A DNA stretch of 64,000 bases, from contig VZTJ01001821.1 in the NCBI GenBank assembly GCA_013397795.1, positions 228,236-292,235 on the forward strand. The letters run 5' to 3'. This document shows positions 1 through 14,285 of this stretch, one piece after another (position 1 is the first letter of the stretch; every line of letters starts with the position of its first letter). The stretch is from Orthonyx spaldingii. Lineage: Eukaryota; Chordata; Aves; Passeriformes; Orthonychidae. The notes under the pieces were generated by a model, which ran no database searches, was not told where the DNA came from, and was given only the letters and a program-made list of their open reading frames with translations. The position numbers were made by a program, and so were the translations under genes.

Positions 1-2339
1 AGACTATAAGTGCCCCTTGCTTTGCTGACTTGAGCTCTGTTTCTCGCAAGCTCAGTCTAGGTTCTTTTTGTAGAGCTAAGTGCAAGTGATTTGCTGAAAG
101 CTGTCTGAACTGATACTTTGGATAAAGCTGGGAATGAAGCACCTATCCCCTCGCCTCTGGAAAATTCAACCTCAGGAAATTTGGTGAGTGATGAGTGTTT
201 ATTGCTGGGAAGGAATATGTTAAGCCTCAGCTTGTACTACTTGGGCATCATCTCTCTCTGAAAGCTCCATAATAATTCTTCTGTGGAAGCTGGAGAGGTT
301 TTTGGTGCCATGTAGCTCTCTAACAACTCACTTTGTGTTCAATGGCCATGCAGAAGGGAGAAGGACATCATACTTGTATTTCTAAGACTTCTGGAGTGAT
401 CCCCATGCTGCTAAAATTGGCACTGTTCCAGGATGGTTGCTGACAGCAGCCGATGAACATTTGGCACAGCTCAAGAACAGAAGTGCAAAGGTGACAATCT
501 CCTTCCCCACCTGGCTGGGGCCAGTTCAGGTGCACCACCTGCCAGCAGCCCCAGTGCTCCGGGACAGGCAGCCCCTCCTTGCCTGTGGATTTATCTGGAC
601 TTGAAAGGTACTGAGAAGATTTGAATTCAACCTCATACCTCATGCTGGGAGAACGATTCAGCCTAGCTCTGCTTCTACCTAGACTGTTCTGCTGTAATAT
701 CTTATGAAAGATCTTGTAGGAATATGGTAAAATCTGCAGTGCCACACTTTGGACTGTTTTCTCTATCAAATCTCTCAGGGTCAGCCTTGTCACAGTGAGG
801 TGTATTCCAAATTTTTGCTTTCTGCTCTGGTGCATCACTGCTAATGGACTATTCCCTTGCCAAGAGAAGCCAAGCACCTTATTTTGAAATCTTATATTCT
901 GGTTCCAGGTTAAAGCAAAGATTTTTGCAAATACTGCAAACACTATTGCTGACTGGCAGCTATGTCTCAGCTAAACATATGGAAAGATGGAAATTTTTAG
1001 TGAAGAGGCATAAAGTGCTTCTTGAAGCAGAGATGTGAGTTCACGTCAAATGAAATGTATGCAGGGGGTCATTTTTTTTTTGCACTGCATTATAGAAAAA
1101 GGTTCGTTATAGATTATAAATAGTAATGATATGGACGACACTCTTGTGAATTCAGTTCTAACTGGGAATGCACTGCCCTACCAAAAATAATGCACCCCGG
1201 CCAGCTTCCTTAGGACTGTGGTTATCTTCTACATAAATGCATCGTTAACCAACAGCATATAAAAAGAGCAATGATGACATCCAGAGGACAGATAGTTTAA
1301 TCATAGGTACTGTAGGCATCCTCAGCAAATTTCCTGGGGATATATCCCTCACCTATTTCTTCTGTTTAAGGTCTGTTCCTATTAAATCAGTTATTGACAG
1401 CCTGCTGAGCTCCTTTAAATCATAGTTTTTATGAAACTGACCTTGCAAAGTTGAGTGTTTCACCCTCAGTGCAAAAATTACATGTACATGATAAACTTTT
1501 ATTAGTTCCATCATTTTTGTGTGTGTTATCATTCTATGTTATCACCGAATCCAACTGAAATGCAAAGCACTCCTTTAAGCTACTGGAAAAGTTCAGGTTA
1601 ATAGCTGTCTGGCTTACTTCACCTGTGAGGGCTCCTACTGTGGAACCTCTCCCTATATGTAGGTTTTTATCTAATCTGTCATAGTAACCTTCCATACTCT
1701 GGCTTGGCAGGTTTTTTTTGGTTTCGATTTTGTTTGCAACTGCAAGAATATTGGCCAGGTGCACCATATGTAGAAGCCACTACACAGAAAATCCTCTGAA
1801 TTCCACAGAAATATCTAGGGATGGGTGTCTATTTTATTGAAGGAGACACATTACCAATGATAGTCTGTTAAGCACAGCTCCACAATCAGAATTTAATTGA
1901 AGCATGTTACCTATAATAGGTTCAGATATTTGTGTTCTTCAGCATTTTATAAATTCAGAAACAGATGGGCTATGACCAGGAAGCAGTGGAGAACAGACTG
2001 GCGTAAAGCAGGTTGGCTCTCTGACAAGTGCAGGTACAGCTGTGGTATGTATTTTATTCAGCATGCCCACCTACTGTATCAGCAGCCTGCCCTACCAGCA
2101 ATTCAACTACAACTGACTTAATGAAGAGTAGAAGTAAGCATGAATCCAGACTTTCCATGGATCATAATATCTGAGAACCCAGAAGAATCAACATGACGGA
2201 AATCATGCCAAGTAATTTTTTTTTCCTTGCATCTTTATGTGCAAGAAATATCAAAAGCATTGGCATTCTGAAGAGGACAAAACAAACCCCCACAAAATGT
2301 AATCAGTTTACAGTAAATTAAAATGTTGCCCTTTTGGTC

Positions 2340-2356
2340 TTTTTTTTTTTTTTTTT
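2340..2356. repeat. T homopolymer (17 T)
   Basis: An uninterrupted run of 17 T. No transposon body is recognisable on either side, so it is annotated as a simple repeat only. Confidence 0.95.
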
Positions 2357-3482
2357 AAGTAAGAAAGAAAACCTTAGTAGTAGTAAGCTTATAGTTTAAA
2401 TCACCACAATTGTGCCAAAGAACATGATGAAGAGCTGGCTAAGAAGGCTTCTGTTAGTAAAAGACAATTTATATGGCTGACAGAAGGGCCAGTTCTTGAA
2501 GGTTTCATGCAAGAAGTGTACAAAGGGTGTTTTTGCTCCCATTTGTGCCAATCCTTGCAAGCCCCATAGGGAAAAAAACTTCTGTGGCTGAAGAGGTCAT
2601 GGAAAAGAATCCTTGATCCGAACATTCCTTAACTGGGAATGTGGTATTTGCTATTTTAAGCATTTCAAAGAGCTGCCTTTCTTTGTCTTTTGGCATTCCT
2701 TATACATGAGGTTGAATAATCTCACATTTAGGTATATTGTACCTCTTTATCTCTGTTTCTATATCTAACACCGTATATTCTAACCTGCAGTCACCTACAG
2801 TAACCCACAAAGGGAATTTGGAAAAACAACAACCCATAATTATTTTATATGGTGATTGTCTGACTTGAAATATTGAGGTAATTATCAGGTTAAATTCCTA
2901 TGATCCCTGCAATTTCTATAAAACCTGGAGATGTCAGTACTTGAGTTCTGGCATATCTCTTAGAGTAAAATTATACCACCTCAGCCTAAGGTCGTAATTA
3001 AAGATGTAACAAAGCTAAGTGAAAAAGGGCTATATGATTTGAATTAAAAGCAGAACAATCGCCATGATCATAGAGGGTGACAAATTAAATGAACTGGCCA
3101 TGAATTCCCCCCTTCAGGGGCCACATGCAGTCTGTAGGTGTGCAAGACTCTTGTTCATGCAGCTGGAGAAGGCAAAGGGGAAGCCAAGGGTGTGGGTTCA
3201 GGAAAGAAGCTATAGGACCACTTGCTTTGGAAGGGGAATGGCTTCTTCCAGAATGCAGTAAAGACTTGGGAAAAGCCTAAATGAGAGGGGGTTTTATAAA
3301 TATAACTCTACTGTGACTTTTATTTAGGAGACTAAGAAGTACTGCTTTGCTTTCCAAAGTGAGACTGTGGAACGTGGGGGCATAAATTACTTTTATTTGT
3401 ATCTAGATTTCTAAGAAAGACTTTAAAACACAGCTAAAATGTATTTTTAAGAGTTCTGATGAGCAGGAGAAAATGCAACCTC

Positions 3483-3524
3483 ATGTACATGTGTACATGT
3501 ACATCTGTGTGTACACATACATGT
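3483..3524. repeat. CATG/TACA palindromic low-complexity tract
   Basis: Alternating TGTACATG-type words form a nearly self-complementary stretch (for example GTACATGTGTACATGTAC). It could fold into a hairpin or cruciform. It is probably a degenerate purine-pyrimidine microsatellite. No gene or promoter context is visible. Confidence 0.7.
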
Positions 3525-6500
3525 GGCTGGTGCTTACATTTGAAAATGAAATCTTGGACGACTGGTGTGATTTTAATGAACATTCCACAGCTTTATTTTA
3601 AGGGTTCTTCCTTTGTTGTAGTACAGGTGCAGTAGCAGTGGAAGCCATCAGGGTTCAAATGACAAAGACATGACTGGGAGTGCCACTTCAAGAGAGCAAA
3701 ACAAAGAGCTGCTGCTCAGGAATTCGGTTTCCCAGTGCAGTTGTGCTGGCTAAGCTGTACGTGCCACATATCTTGCTTACATCTTGGCCTCTCGAAGGTT
3801 TTCTTTTCTATTATTCTCTTGTCCAAGCTTCACATTTAACCTTTGAGGCAGTTTTGAGTATATCCCTTCATAAATCGCAGTCCAGTAGCACTAACCTCAG
3901 GCAGCTCTTTAGTGTTTTTGACTCCCTTCTCACACTGTTCCTCCTCAGGCTTCTGCTGGTCATTCTCATTTCTCTCCTGATGATTTTGTCACTTCTCTTC
4001 AATGTAAAACTCAGGGGATCTATGAGACTGTACACTGCAACTGTGTTTATGATGTTGGGGCCTCTGCCTGATGCTACACTTCGCTTCATTTACCTTTCTC
4101 ATTTCATTGCTTTCCCCACATTCCAGTAGCGCTGCCTGCCCCCTGTTACTACTATAGGGCTGACACACTGTTCATCAGATCCTGTCCCCTCCAGCCTCCA
4201 CCAAAATATGTTACCTTTCATGTTGGTGACTCCCTCAAAATACACTAAATCCTCTATGTCCTCTAGAATTTTTTCCGTTTGGTTTTAAATGTCCCCTAGC
4301 TGTTCTGATGCTGAAAAAACACCTCTGGACCTACCGATCCTTCATAAGCTTTTTAAAACCGTTCTCTGGTATTTCTTCTGTCAGCATTTTTGCAGCATTT
4401 CAAGACTAGTTGGTGTCACAAAAGTGAAGACTATTTCACAGTGAGGATAAAATACTACAGTCAGTTCCATACAGGCTTAGGTCTGAAAAGTCACTTAAGT
4501 GAAGTGTGATGTGGAATGAAGGGATAAGTGATGGCTTATGGAGATTTGTCCAGAAAGAAAAATGTACCTAAGCTGTACCTCAATTGTTTTTTCAAATGAC
4601 TGGGAAAAAATAAGCTTTAGGTAAACAAACTAACAAACACACAAAAAACCCCAAAAAGTTGTAGTCCTGTCAGTTCCTGAGGTACAGAAATGGTCCCATC
4701 CAAAACCTGCTGGAAGGGACCCTTGTCTCTTTTCCAAAGCTGTATTCCTCTACCAACCAGTCCCACAGCCTATCACACTGAATATCTGCAGTGCTAAAAG
4801 TATTGTTCCTGACGAGAGTTCAATAAAATGGTTCAGGAAAGTGGCTTAATTAAAGGGGTCTAAGCATAAGAGTAGCATTATTTGAGTCCTGCATTATTGT
4901 CATAACTAAAACAACAGGCACAATTCTGCCTTCAGATCTCCATAGGTGTTTGCAGGGAAAGCAGGTAGTGAGCTGGGAAATTTGGCTCGGGAAAACATGC
5001 AGGTACTCTATTAAAGAGAACAAAATAAAATCTTAAATTAAGAGAAGATGCTCTTCACCTTCAGAGGAGAGCAGACCAGGAGCACTTGTTAGGATCAGCA
5101 TTCCAGTCTCTGGTTCTGGGTGCAATACCCTCTCATCACTGAGGGAAGGCTGTAGGGCGTGTGCTCTCCATCCAACTCCCTAAGGTGGCTGCTTTCTTCA
5201 TCCTAGGTGTCCAGAAACTTTAGTGAGACCTGGGAAAACTCAGAGAGCAAGTGCTGCATCTCAAGTCAGTCTCCTTAACCTCCCCACCCAAGTAAAAAGC
5301 TCCATGGTTACTTTAGAAGGGTGCTGAAGGGAGATAAAAAACTGAAGCTTTAAAGTAAGGTTCAGTGGGTTACATAATGCACCATTTTATCAGCTATCAG
5401 GCAGTTGTGGTTCGATGCTCCTCCTGCACAGGATTATTCCTCCTTCTGTTGGAAAAGAGGGTGGGGTGCAGAGCTTTGTCCAGGTGAAGCTGAGGCAGGG
5501 AGCAGACATGTTCTGTATGATGGGAATTAATGTTCCTGAGTACCTGGTGTCCTATGCTGAGCTCAGCAGCTGGGCTGCAGAGTGACACTGCAGCTTGTTT
5601 CAATTCCTTGTGTAAGTAGCAAGTGGGAATATTTAGAGTGGCCTATTAAGGACTGCCTCAAGTTCAGAGCAGAAAAAAGATGCCAACAGATCTTTAGGAA
5701 GATTTCAATGCATGTAAGCAGAAGGCACAGGAGCAGAGAAGAAGAAAGAGAAGCCACAATGGGAGACAATGGTTTTTGTACAAACAGAGTAAAAGGGATG
5801 AGTTCAAATTAAGCAGGGAGGATTGAGGCAGTGTGCTTGTAGTGGGGAAGATAACATTTTAGATGTTGTTATGGAGGAAACTGAAGAAAGATGTAAGGAA
5901 GCAGGTAATAAGGAAACTGGAACCTCAGTACTAATTCCTTATCTTCTTTTTGGCTTTGAGTTTTTGAACAAACAGGTCAAAAGCAAGAGTCAGAGAAAAT
6001 TCTGTGGCACTTGAAGTGCTCTGCAACATCCCTGCTAGACAGTGTATACTCCTGCTGGAAAGGATGCTGGAGAAATAGCATCCTTTTTGATAGTGACTCA
6101 GACCTGAAAGTGAGAATAATAGCTCTGACTCAATCACAGGCTGTTGTGGAGGGAGATTAATGCCAGGATTCATGGCCAATTCTCATTTTTTGTGTCAATC
6201 TACTTTCAAAATAAAGCATATGCCAGTTATTTCTCTTGGAAAGGAAAGAGAGAGAGCTGATATGAAACAGAGATAAAATCTGGAGCATAATTAAACAAGC
6301 ATTTTTCATATCTTTATCACTGTCTTCTTTCTCTTCCCTCTCATGCTTCTGTGTCTTTTTTTTTTCTAAAGCTATTGCAAGAGGGATGGATGTTGAAGGA
6401 AATGCAGCTGGGTTTGATGCCACATAGGTACTCCATGTTTCATCTGATACATAGCAAGGTGCATTCAGACGTTTTTGTTGTTCATCTGATTATATAAAGC

Positions 6501-9500
6501 ATTTTATGAGTAGTCCATCATACAAAGACCTTGTGTTACTGCAATTGTCACATCTTCACATCAATTTTCAATTCAGTTTCTGCATTTTCCTCACACTTCC
6601 AACAATAAATACTTAAAATAATTGTGAATAACAAAACTGATACTGCAGTGGCTTTGACTTGGCTTTGAATATGGCTTTCACTTGATGTTTTATTACACTA
6701 ATTTTCTTTAAGACCCAGTATTGTAGATTGGCTGAGGATGGGGTACCCTTTTGTTGTTGAACTGATATTTCAAGTCTCTCTTCGGTTCAGAGTGTAGCAT
6801 TTCTACTCTCTCTTGGCTCTCTGTTGAATGGGGTGGGATGGTCCCAGTTCTCTGTCATAAGTGATGGTGGTTGATGCCACTTCTTTGTTCTAGGTGAGGA
6901 GAACAGGATTTGAAAAAGCTTTAAGCCTTTATGATGCTGATATAGCACTCAAAGGTTCTCTTGCTACCCTGGAGTTGAGATAGACCCAGGTGTAAATGAC
7001 GTTTTGGTGTAAGTGACAGTAACTTCTCCTTGTTTTTAACACTCCATGAGGCAGCTTGAAAATCTCAGGCTACAGAGGCCCATCCATAGCCTGTGGACCT
7101 GAATAGATCTCCAGGGTAAAACTCTTTTCCTGTTGCTTGAGGTGCTGACAAATCCAGCCTGAAAGCCTTGCCCCGATGCAGAGGAGAGCCTGACCTCTCC
7201 CTCAGGCTCCAGGAGTGGAAAGCCTGCTTCCATACTCCATGAGCTCCTGTAAAAGAGCACGTGTGGACTGCATTAGTATATAGAACTAAGTTTGGGAATT
7301 GAAAGAGTTATACAAACAACTTCCAAATCTATCATTACGTGAGGCAATGGCAGTTTACCAGACCCCATTTGATGCAGAAACTATTTGCCTTACTATTGGA
7401 CCTAGGTACTCACCTGACTGTCCCTCCTGGCTCTTTGCTCGTTTCACTGTGTCCCATAAATCCAGCCCTACCCCAGCCCCTACACCTGCTGAAAGGTTAT
7501 ACTCCCCTGCCGCTGCAGCAGCAACAGAAACATTGCTGGCAATGACTGGAGTGAGAGACTGGAGCATGGAATATGTGAAATGGAGCCACGAGTCTGCTCT
7601 GATGGAGAGCTTGCTTCTGGAGAGCAGCACATTGATTTGTTTGAATGCTTGTGCTCTGGGTTCCTGTGCTTCCTTTTGCCTGTGTGCTTGGCTTTGCCTT
7701 TCACCTTCACAGTGCTGTGCAATGGGTCCCATGGGGCTCTTTCCAGACTGTCACAGCCTTGGTATCTGCTCTTGTCGCAGATACACAGAATAGGAAATGC
7801 TTTTCTGCTCTCTTTCAGGTGGCTTTAGCTGTCACAGGGCTTCCTGCATGAGGCAGGGGAGACCAGGGCATGTGAAGCTAGGCTTGTCCCATGCTGAAGC
7901 TCCTCCAGGGGTTTTGGCACCCATCCTGGAGCTGATTATATTCATCATGTGCTGCACAAGAGCTCAGCACAAAAGTTGCAAATGCATTCTAGATGTTGTA
8001 GATGTGGATGTCATATGACCCTTCTGCTAAACGGACTTGTATTTTGGAGGGTATTTCTCTGGGTTACTGTGGTTTCCAGCCCTCTCCAGTAATATCAGAG
8101 ATGTGGTGAAAGTGAAGAATGCACCAAAAGGGAGCAGACACTGCTGTGGTCCAACAAAAGGGACCACAGGACCAGAGACGTGAGTAAAGCTGGAAGGAGC
8201 TTCAGCAGTGAGACATATGGGGGAGAGGAGCAGCAGAAGACTTGGGAGACAGAAGCAGCAGAAGGAAGTGTGGGAAAGCAGAATGGTGTGGTGGAGTAAC
8301 CTCCCGAAATCTCTCTCCAAATAAATACAAAAACCTGGGAAAAAGTTGGCTTGGTTATCAAAACAGCAAGGCTGCAACTGTGTGGGCAAATAAACACATA
8401 CCTGATGTGATGGGTGATCTTTGTGGAAAATATCATAAAGCAGGATCTGGTTGACTGCTAGTGTGGGCAGCCCTACAAACTGCAAGTGCATGGTGCACCA
8501 GGAGTTGGCTGCATGTGCCCCTAAATTTTTTAAAAGTCAGACTTCTCCTATGGAAACAGCGATGTTCAAAATTAGAGTTAGCCTTTCCAAGGCTCAAAGG
8601 AAATCTTGTAAGTAACAAGCTATGATTAATTTTCTGTTTGTTTTGTACACACACAAGAAAATGCTGGGATATTTTGTGGTAATGAATCATCCTGTGTGTG
8701 CACACTCATCTCTCCAATGCCTGAAATAGGCATTTTGTATTTTGGGACCCATTTCCTCATTAGCACAGTGAGTATGTTAGGTCTTAAAAGCCTTCTCAGA
8801 AACTGGGCAAGCTTCATCTAAAAAAAAAGTTGAATTTTTGGCTTCCAGTATTGCCATTACTGGGCAGCCATTCTACAGGCACTATCCAGCCTATGACAGC
8901 CAAACCCATTTTATTTCCAATCTTTAAAATAAAGATCTGCCAATTTACGTCATGCGAAGAAATTAATGAATTACCAAATATGCCAGACTGCAGAATAAAC
9001 AAAAGTGGTGTCATTAAGCACCATATCCAGCATTTAGGAAGCAGACCTAAAGTAGATTCAGAAAGAAAAAATCAATGCAGAAGGCCATATAGCTAATTAC
9101 CAAGTACAATAAATGACTACCATGAAAAATAGGCCACGTCGAGAATAATCTCTGTCAAATGCAGCTAAAGACTGTCCTCCTTAATCCGTTTAAGAATTGA
9201 GAGGGTATTAAAACCTGGAACATGTAAATCAGTTGTGAAAGTTTACAATTCACTGCACCTCACATATCTCCAGGTTGATATGCGTGGAGGGAATTCCAGC
9301 ATGTCACTTTAGGAAAACTTGAGATAGCCAAGACTAGCTGACATGGAAGAAAACCTCTACCAGCGAGTCTCAGGTTGCTGGCAAACCGGTGTTAAAAAGG
9401 GTGCTGTGTTTCACAATAAAGCGTTCTGGTGATGGGGGTGCTGTGACATGATCTCTCCAAAAGGTGCAGGAGGTGAGATAAGCATCTGTCTCAATCCTTT

Positions 9501-11793
9501 ACAGAACCCTTGGGTTTGACAGTGGTGAAACATATGCTGCCTGGCAGGTGAGCCCACATTTAATCTACGTAGCACTTTCTTTTAATGCCTACGGTCCTGG
9601 CAAGGGCTGCACGGCAGTGGGATGGCTTTTACTGAGTATAAGAGGATTTTTGTTCCCAGATCTATGATTTTGCTACAGAACAATTAGAGGGTTTAGTATT
9701 CTAGAGATTCTGAGAACTGCTGAAAGTCTAAAGGTTTGGGTGTTGAAACAATATGGAGTAGTCATAATCCAGTGTGGTGGTCTTCAAGTGCTCATATCCA
9801 TAGTGGTCTCATTTCACAGTAACCAGAGTTATTACAGAGGAGATGGCTGAGGACTCAGGAGTGTGAGCAAAATTTGAAATTGTATTGTTTCCTCAGTGAT
9901 CACCACAGAAAACCCTTGTGACAGCACCATACATGCACAGTTGTTTGTCAATAATGAACAGATTTGCATGATCATATTCTTGAGCAGAGGAGGGTGTTAA
10001 TACACCCCCACATCCACTCCCAAAAAGACATCAAGTTTTAAAAAACAGGGAAACTTTTAAATAAATTAATGAAGAAGAGTAAAACATCATCTGTTTGACA
10101 TGGTTAGATTCATAGATTACTTAACTTCTCTGCTATTGTGCTTCTCAGTTGTAAGACCAAACTCCCTAATTTCTCTTTCAGTATCATGACGATATTTACT
10201 ATAACTTACTTTTTAAACTATTTGTTCATATGTTTCTCTCTTACTGGTGATGCCATGCAAAGAGCTGTCTACACTCCATCCTTTCTTCAGGATGAAGCTT
10301 TTCTTTGCATTGTGTTATTATAGACTCCTTCAAGTTCTTAATAAATTTCAGCTACATCAGCTTTTCAAGTTATCAGGAATTTTAGCACAAGTAAGTATAT
10401 CCAGTGCATATTAGGTCATTTGGAAACAAGGTTAGTAATGAACATATCTAGTTTAAGAAGCAGTGCAAAAGATCGGAGTATTTGTTGCTAGAATAGCTCC
10501 GCTTTTTGTATGTTTGATTGGCTGCAAATGGACATATTCCTGCCTTTCATAGGTTTCAGCGAGGATATAAAGTTCCACTTGCATGGGTGATACAGAAGGA
10601 TCGGGGACATAAACAACAGAACTGTGTACAGAAAAGAAATGAACTCATTATATTGCAGATGCAAAGACATTAATAAATGTTAGCTTGTCATAGTGCAAGA
10701 TTGGCTTAGTCTATAAAAACATCCATTCTGTTATATTGTTTACCTGAATCCTAGTAAATACAAAAGATATTATCACAAATAGTATAGTGTGTGTGACCTA
10801 CCTCAGTTGTCCTCATTAGCTGGATGCCCTTAAAATGTGTGTATTAGGAAATGATGCAGAGATTTATTCATCAAAGTATTGCTTCGTTCTAATACATGCA
10901 CAGCCCAGCTGGGTTGCAATTAATAGCTAAGAAGGTAATGCCAAATTGGCCTTTAGATAGAGTCCTGGGCTATGAGTAACTATAATAAGGTTACACATTA
11001 AATTACCTTAGAGATCAAAACTCATAAGCCAGAACTAATAATTGCCAGTTGCAAGAAAACAATTTGTTATTTCAGATGAGCCAGCTTTGAAGGGTTTTGA
11101 AGGGAACAGAGAAAAATGAGTTCATGTGCAGTTTTAGCAGATATCACTTATCACACAGTAATAAGAATAGTGGACAGCCCAGATTGCAACTGTGAAATAT
11201 AGATAAAGCAAACTTGCAAATAGAAGGAAATGGGATCGTCTGCAGAACTGCCAAACAAAACCAAGAAAAAAGAACAGAAAAAGAAAATAGACATCTAACA
11301 CAGTAAAATGTAGAGCACAGATTACAGAATAAAGTAGAAACACTCCTAAATTAATAAAAGAGAATTAGAGTCTAGCAGTAAATTGAAATGCAGTTGGTTG
11401 AAAAGCACATATTAATGCTTTCCTTCCCTCCAATGCTGCTTTCTCTGCCTGGAGTAGCACTCCTCAGAGATTTTGTTTTTCACTGCCATGATTGCTCATT
11501 TTTTCAGCAGAGATAATGAGATCGAGGCAGGAATAGCCTTCTTTCATTCTCTTATTCCATTTCATTTCTCTCCTTCAATTTGCACCACAACAATGGCAGC
11601 AAAAACATCAAGGAGACAAGCTGTGAATAGTTCCTGGTCAACAGCGAAGAGACGCTCCACAGAGTGTCCTAGATGGAGATTCAGCTGGGGTTGGGGCACA
11701 TTTCTGTCCCGTCCTGTCCTGCCCCCTGAGCTGGGTGTCTCCACCTTCACATGACTCTGTGTGGTCCCGCCTGAGACCCAAGAGAAACTAAGT

Positions 11794-11811
11794 CAGCAGC
11801 AGCAGCAGCAG
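11794..11811 (+). repeat. (CAG)6 trinucleotide run
   Basis: Six consecutive CAG units followed by AAG. The surrounding open frames show no recognisable protein, so this is treated as a non-coding microsatellite. Confidence 0.85.
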
Positions 11812-12794
11812 AAGACAGCCGTGAGACTTTTTGGATGCTTGGCTGTGTTGGTTCATCCACCAGTACACCACTCAGAAGCAGTGGTGTGAGGAAGGTTTTG
11901 TTAGTAATAACCACCCCAAAATCTCTGTGTGATTATTTTCGTGACGAAGTGCTAGGAATCGTCCAGCTGCTTACAGTCAGCACTCAACATGGAGGTGCTG
12001 CTCCTTTGCTGTTTCACAGGTATCACCTGGAAAGCACAGAACAGGAGGAAATGGTAAGGAAGGTGTGTGCCCTGCAGTGTACTTGTGCAACCAGAAGCCA
12101 AAATTAGCAGGGGGACGATCTAATTGTATTTGTTCTGCTTGCAAATAGATACCCCCGCTGCTAATTTCAGCTTCTGCTTACAAAAGTGCTCTGCAGTGTT
12201 CACTCCCCCGCCCTTCCTCCTGTTCTCTCCGTGATTTTTTTTTTTCCTCGCTCAGATGTGATTTCTTTACATTTCCAGCTCTATTTTCTCAGTCTTTTCA
12301 TCAATATTTAATATGTGAGTGGAACAGTGGGCAGTTACCTTCTTTTTCTTTTCCCTTTTTTTCCCCTCTAAAAGTGCTGGTGCTCAGCTCTGGCTGCAGG
12401 AGCACTTGGCTCCTGGGAGCACTCGCTCTGTTTGAGTACTGCCTGCATTAAGGAGCCAAAGTCTAACCTGAGGCTGCCAGAGGGGGTTTAAAAAAGGCAA
12501 TAATGACTAATTGACCTCTTTAATGAGCTTAGGAGTTATAAAGTAGATAATTGCAGTGCATATGACATATTTTATCTAGGTTTTCAGAAAATCTCTGATA
12601 AGGATCTACATGACAGGCTGCTTCTGAAGATGAACCTAACACGGGCTGAGAAGGACACGGCATAGAAACACAGGAGAGAAAATGAATTTTCTCTGCTGAG
12701 GGTTCCCCCCAAAAGGGAAGAGTTAAGTGTAATTAATACCTGGATTCATTGTTTGATTTCAAATAAATCACCTAGCTAGAAAGGCCCACCATAA

Positions 12795-12960
12795 TGCGCT
12801 GTATGTGCTGATGATACCAAATTATGATGCATACTGAGCACAAAGTGAGTGGCAAGAAACATTCATCGTGCCTTAGATCAGCTCAGTAATTGTGCTGACA
12901 CATGGCAAATTAAATTTATTACTGAGAAATGTGAAATAATGCACATTGTTCTTGATATAG
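12795..12960 (+). pseudogene. CR1/L3-type LINE reverse-transcriptase fossil
   Basis: One continuous frame carries the catalytic-box neighbourhood of a CR1/L3-group LINE ORF2. ADDTKL (from base 12807) is followed after 16 codons by LDQLSNCADTWQIKF, then TEKCEIMHI. In these LINEs the xADDTKL motif is followed at the same spacing by LDxLxxWADTWQMxFNxxKCxVMH. Only two stop codons and no indel interrupt the segment, although no flanking LINE sequence is recognisable. The first aspartate pair of the polymerase site is still readable. It cannot encode a working enzyme: it is about 55 codons long and has internal stops. The subfamily cannot be assigned by eye, but membership of the CR1/L3 group is fairly secure from the spacing and motif order. 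Confidence 0.75.
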
Positions 12961-14285
12961 GGATGACAAACACAAAGACACTCTAGAATATTTTGACAAA
13001 ATAGTCTTTACTAGAAGATGGCTGTCCTAGGCAATGTACACACAGAGAGAAACACTGAAAAAGCTGAAAACAGAAGGGACTGGCTTTGGCATTTGATTTT
13101 CTCTCTATTACAGTGTACTGCTTCTGCCCATTAACTACTTGTTTTTCCAGCTCAACCCAAAGCTCTTCAGTTTCTCAGGTTTTCTGAAATCTCCTCTCCA
13201 TACCTCATGGGTTTGTGAGGATGAAAACCAAAGAAGTGAGCTGGATGCATGAAGAAAAGTCCCTCAGTCTTGGAGCTTAACAAGTGCAGCAAGTGAACTT
13301 TTAAAATGTACAGGAACAGACAGCCTGGTGACACTACCTATTTTACCCTTTCTTTGGTGCAGTAAGGTAAAGAGAAATGAAAACAGATGTTTCATAGGAC
13401 AGTGTAGTAAGCCTCAAGTGAAATAGGTGATATGGGTTTGGTTACATATCTGGCTTTTCATAATGTGCACACTCTGTGTTGCTGCTAAAACAGTTTATAT
13501 CTAAGATTTGATGCACACACCTGGATCTGGGGAGAGCTGATGAACTAATTACTTAATCTAGATCTAATATCCCAGGGCAGTGTCGTGTGATTCATTTCGG
13601 TCTTCCAGAGTTAACACCGGCATTTCTCATTCTCCTCCCGTGTGGCTGCTGTGATTCCCAACACTTTGTTTTCACCTCTTTACAGTTGTGTATCTTGGAA
13701 TTCACTGGCTTAAGTCAAGCTGGAGTCTACTTTTCTATTTTAGCTTCTCAGTTTCTAGCTCAGTTTTCCCGGTGTGGTGGGCAGTTTCTTGCTAAGAATG
13801 AGAGGCTGGTGCTTGGGAGAAGCCTATGGGAGCCTTTGATGGAAGGAAGAGCAGGGGTAAGGGCTTTCAGGCACAAACAGCCACCAGAAAAACATACAGA
13901 CATTTGTAGGAGAGATGGCCAAGCAGATGATCGGGGCTGCCAACAGTGACAGAGTAGAAAGAGAAAAATAAGATTTTTGTGTTTTGGGTTTTTTTAAGGA
14001 AGGGCTAAGTTGTGACATTTGGGTAGAAGTCTGGGGTGCTCAAATTCATAATAGCTGAGGGGGGGACACAGCCACAGGGGCAAGTCACAAGAGACCAGTC
14101 CCTCTGAATGGCCCTGGTGACCAGGGGTAATTGTAGAGCTGTGCTGACACCTTGATTACACTTATAACACACTTAACTACTCAACTCATTAAAATGAACA
14201 TCGTATCAGAATTAGTCATTTTAGTTGCTGCTGGTGGGTACAGGCCTATTTTTGTGGTGTGTGCTTCTCCTTCTGTTTTTTTAGC
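12961..14285. other. Gene-free unique DNA
   Basis: No gene or repeat recognised. The longest frame here (about 120 codons on the plus strand near 13.6-13.9 kb) has no domain-like features. Confidence 0.7.

Larger units (their letters stand above)
1..12780. other. Gene-free AT-rich unique DNA
   Basis: No recognisable gene, RNA gene or intact transposon was found here on either strand. Open frames are at most about 190 codons, have no domain I recognise, and overlap one another in several frames, as expected by chance. Small items inside are listed separately: a T homopolymer, a CATG/TACA palindromic tract and a CAG run. Stretches around 10.87-11.06 kb and 12.47-12.64 kb contain TAAT-type cores, but this is weak evidence for function. 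Confidence 0.75.

Noticed and set aside
4140..4400. Words resembling an antisense ancient LINE 3' end (TTTTAAATGTCCCC and similar)
   Set aside because: The match is only generic phrasing in T/C-rich DNA. No ordered set of landmarks could be found.
5405..5420. GGTTCGATGCTC, resembling a tRNA B box
   Set aside because: No matching A box, acceptor stem or terminator T run at the right distance, so no tRNA gene.
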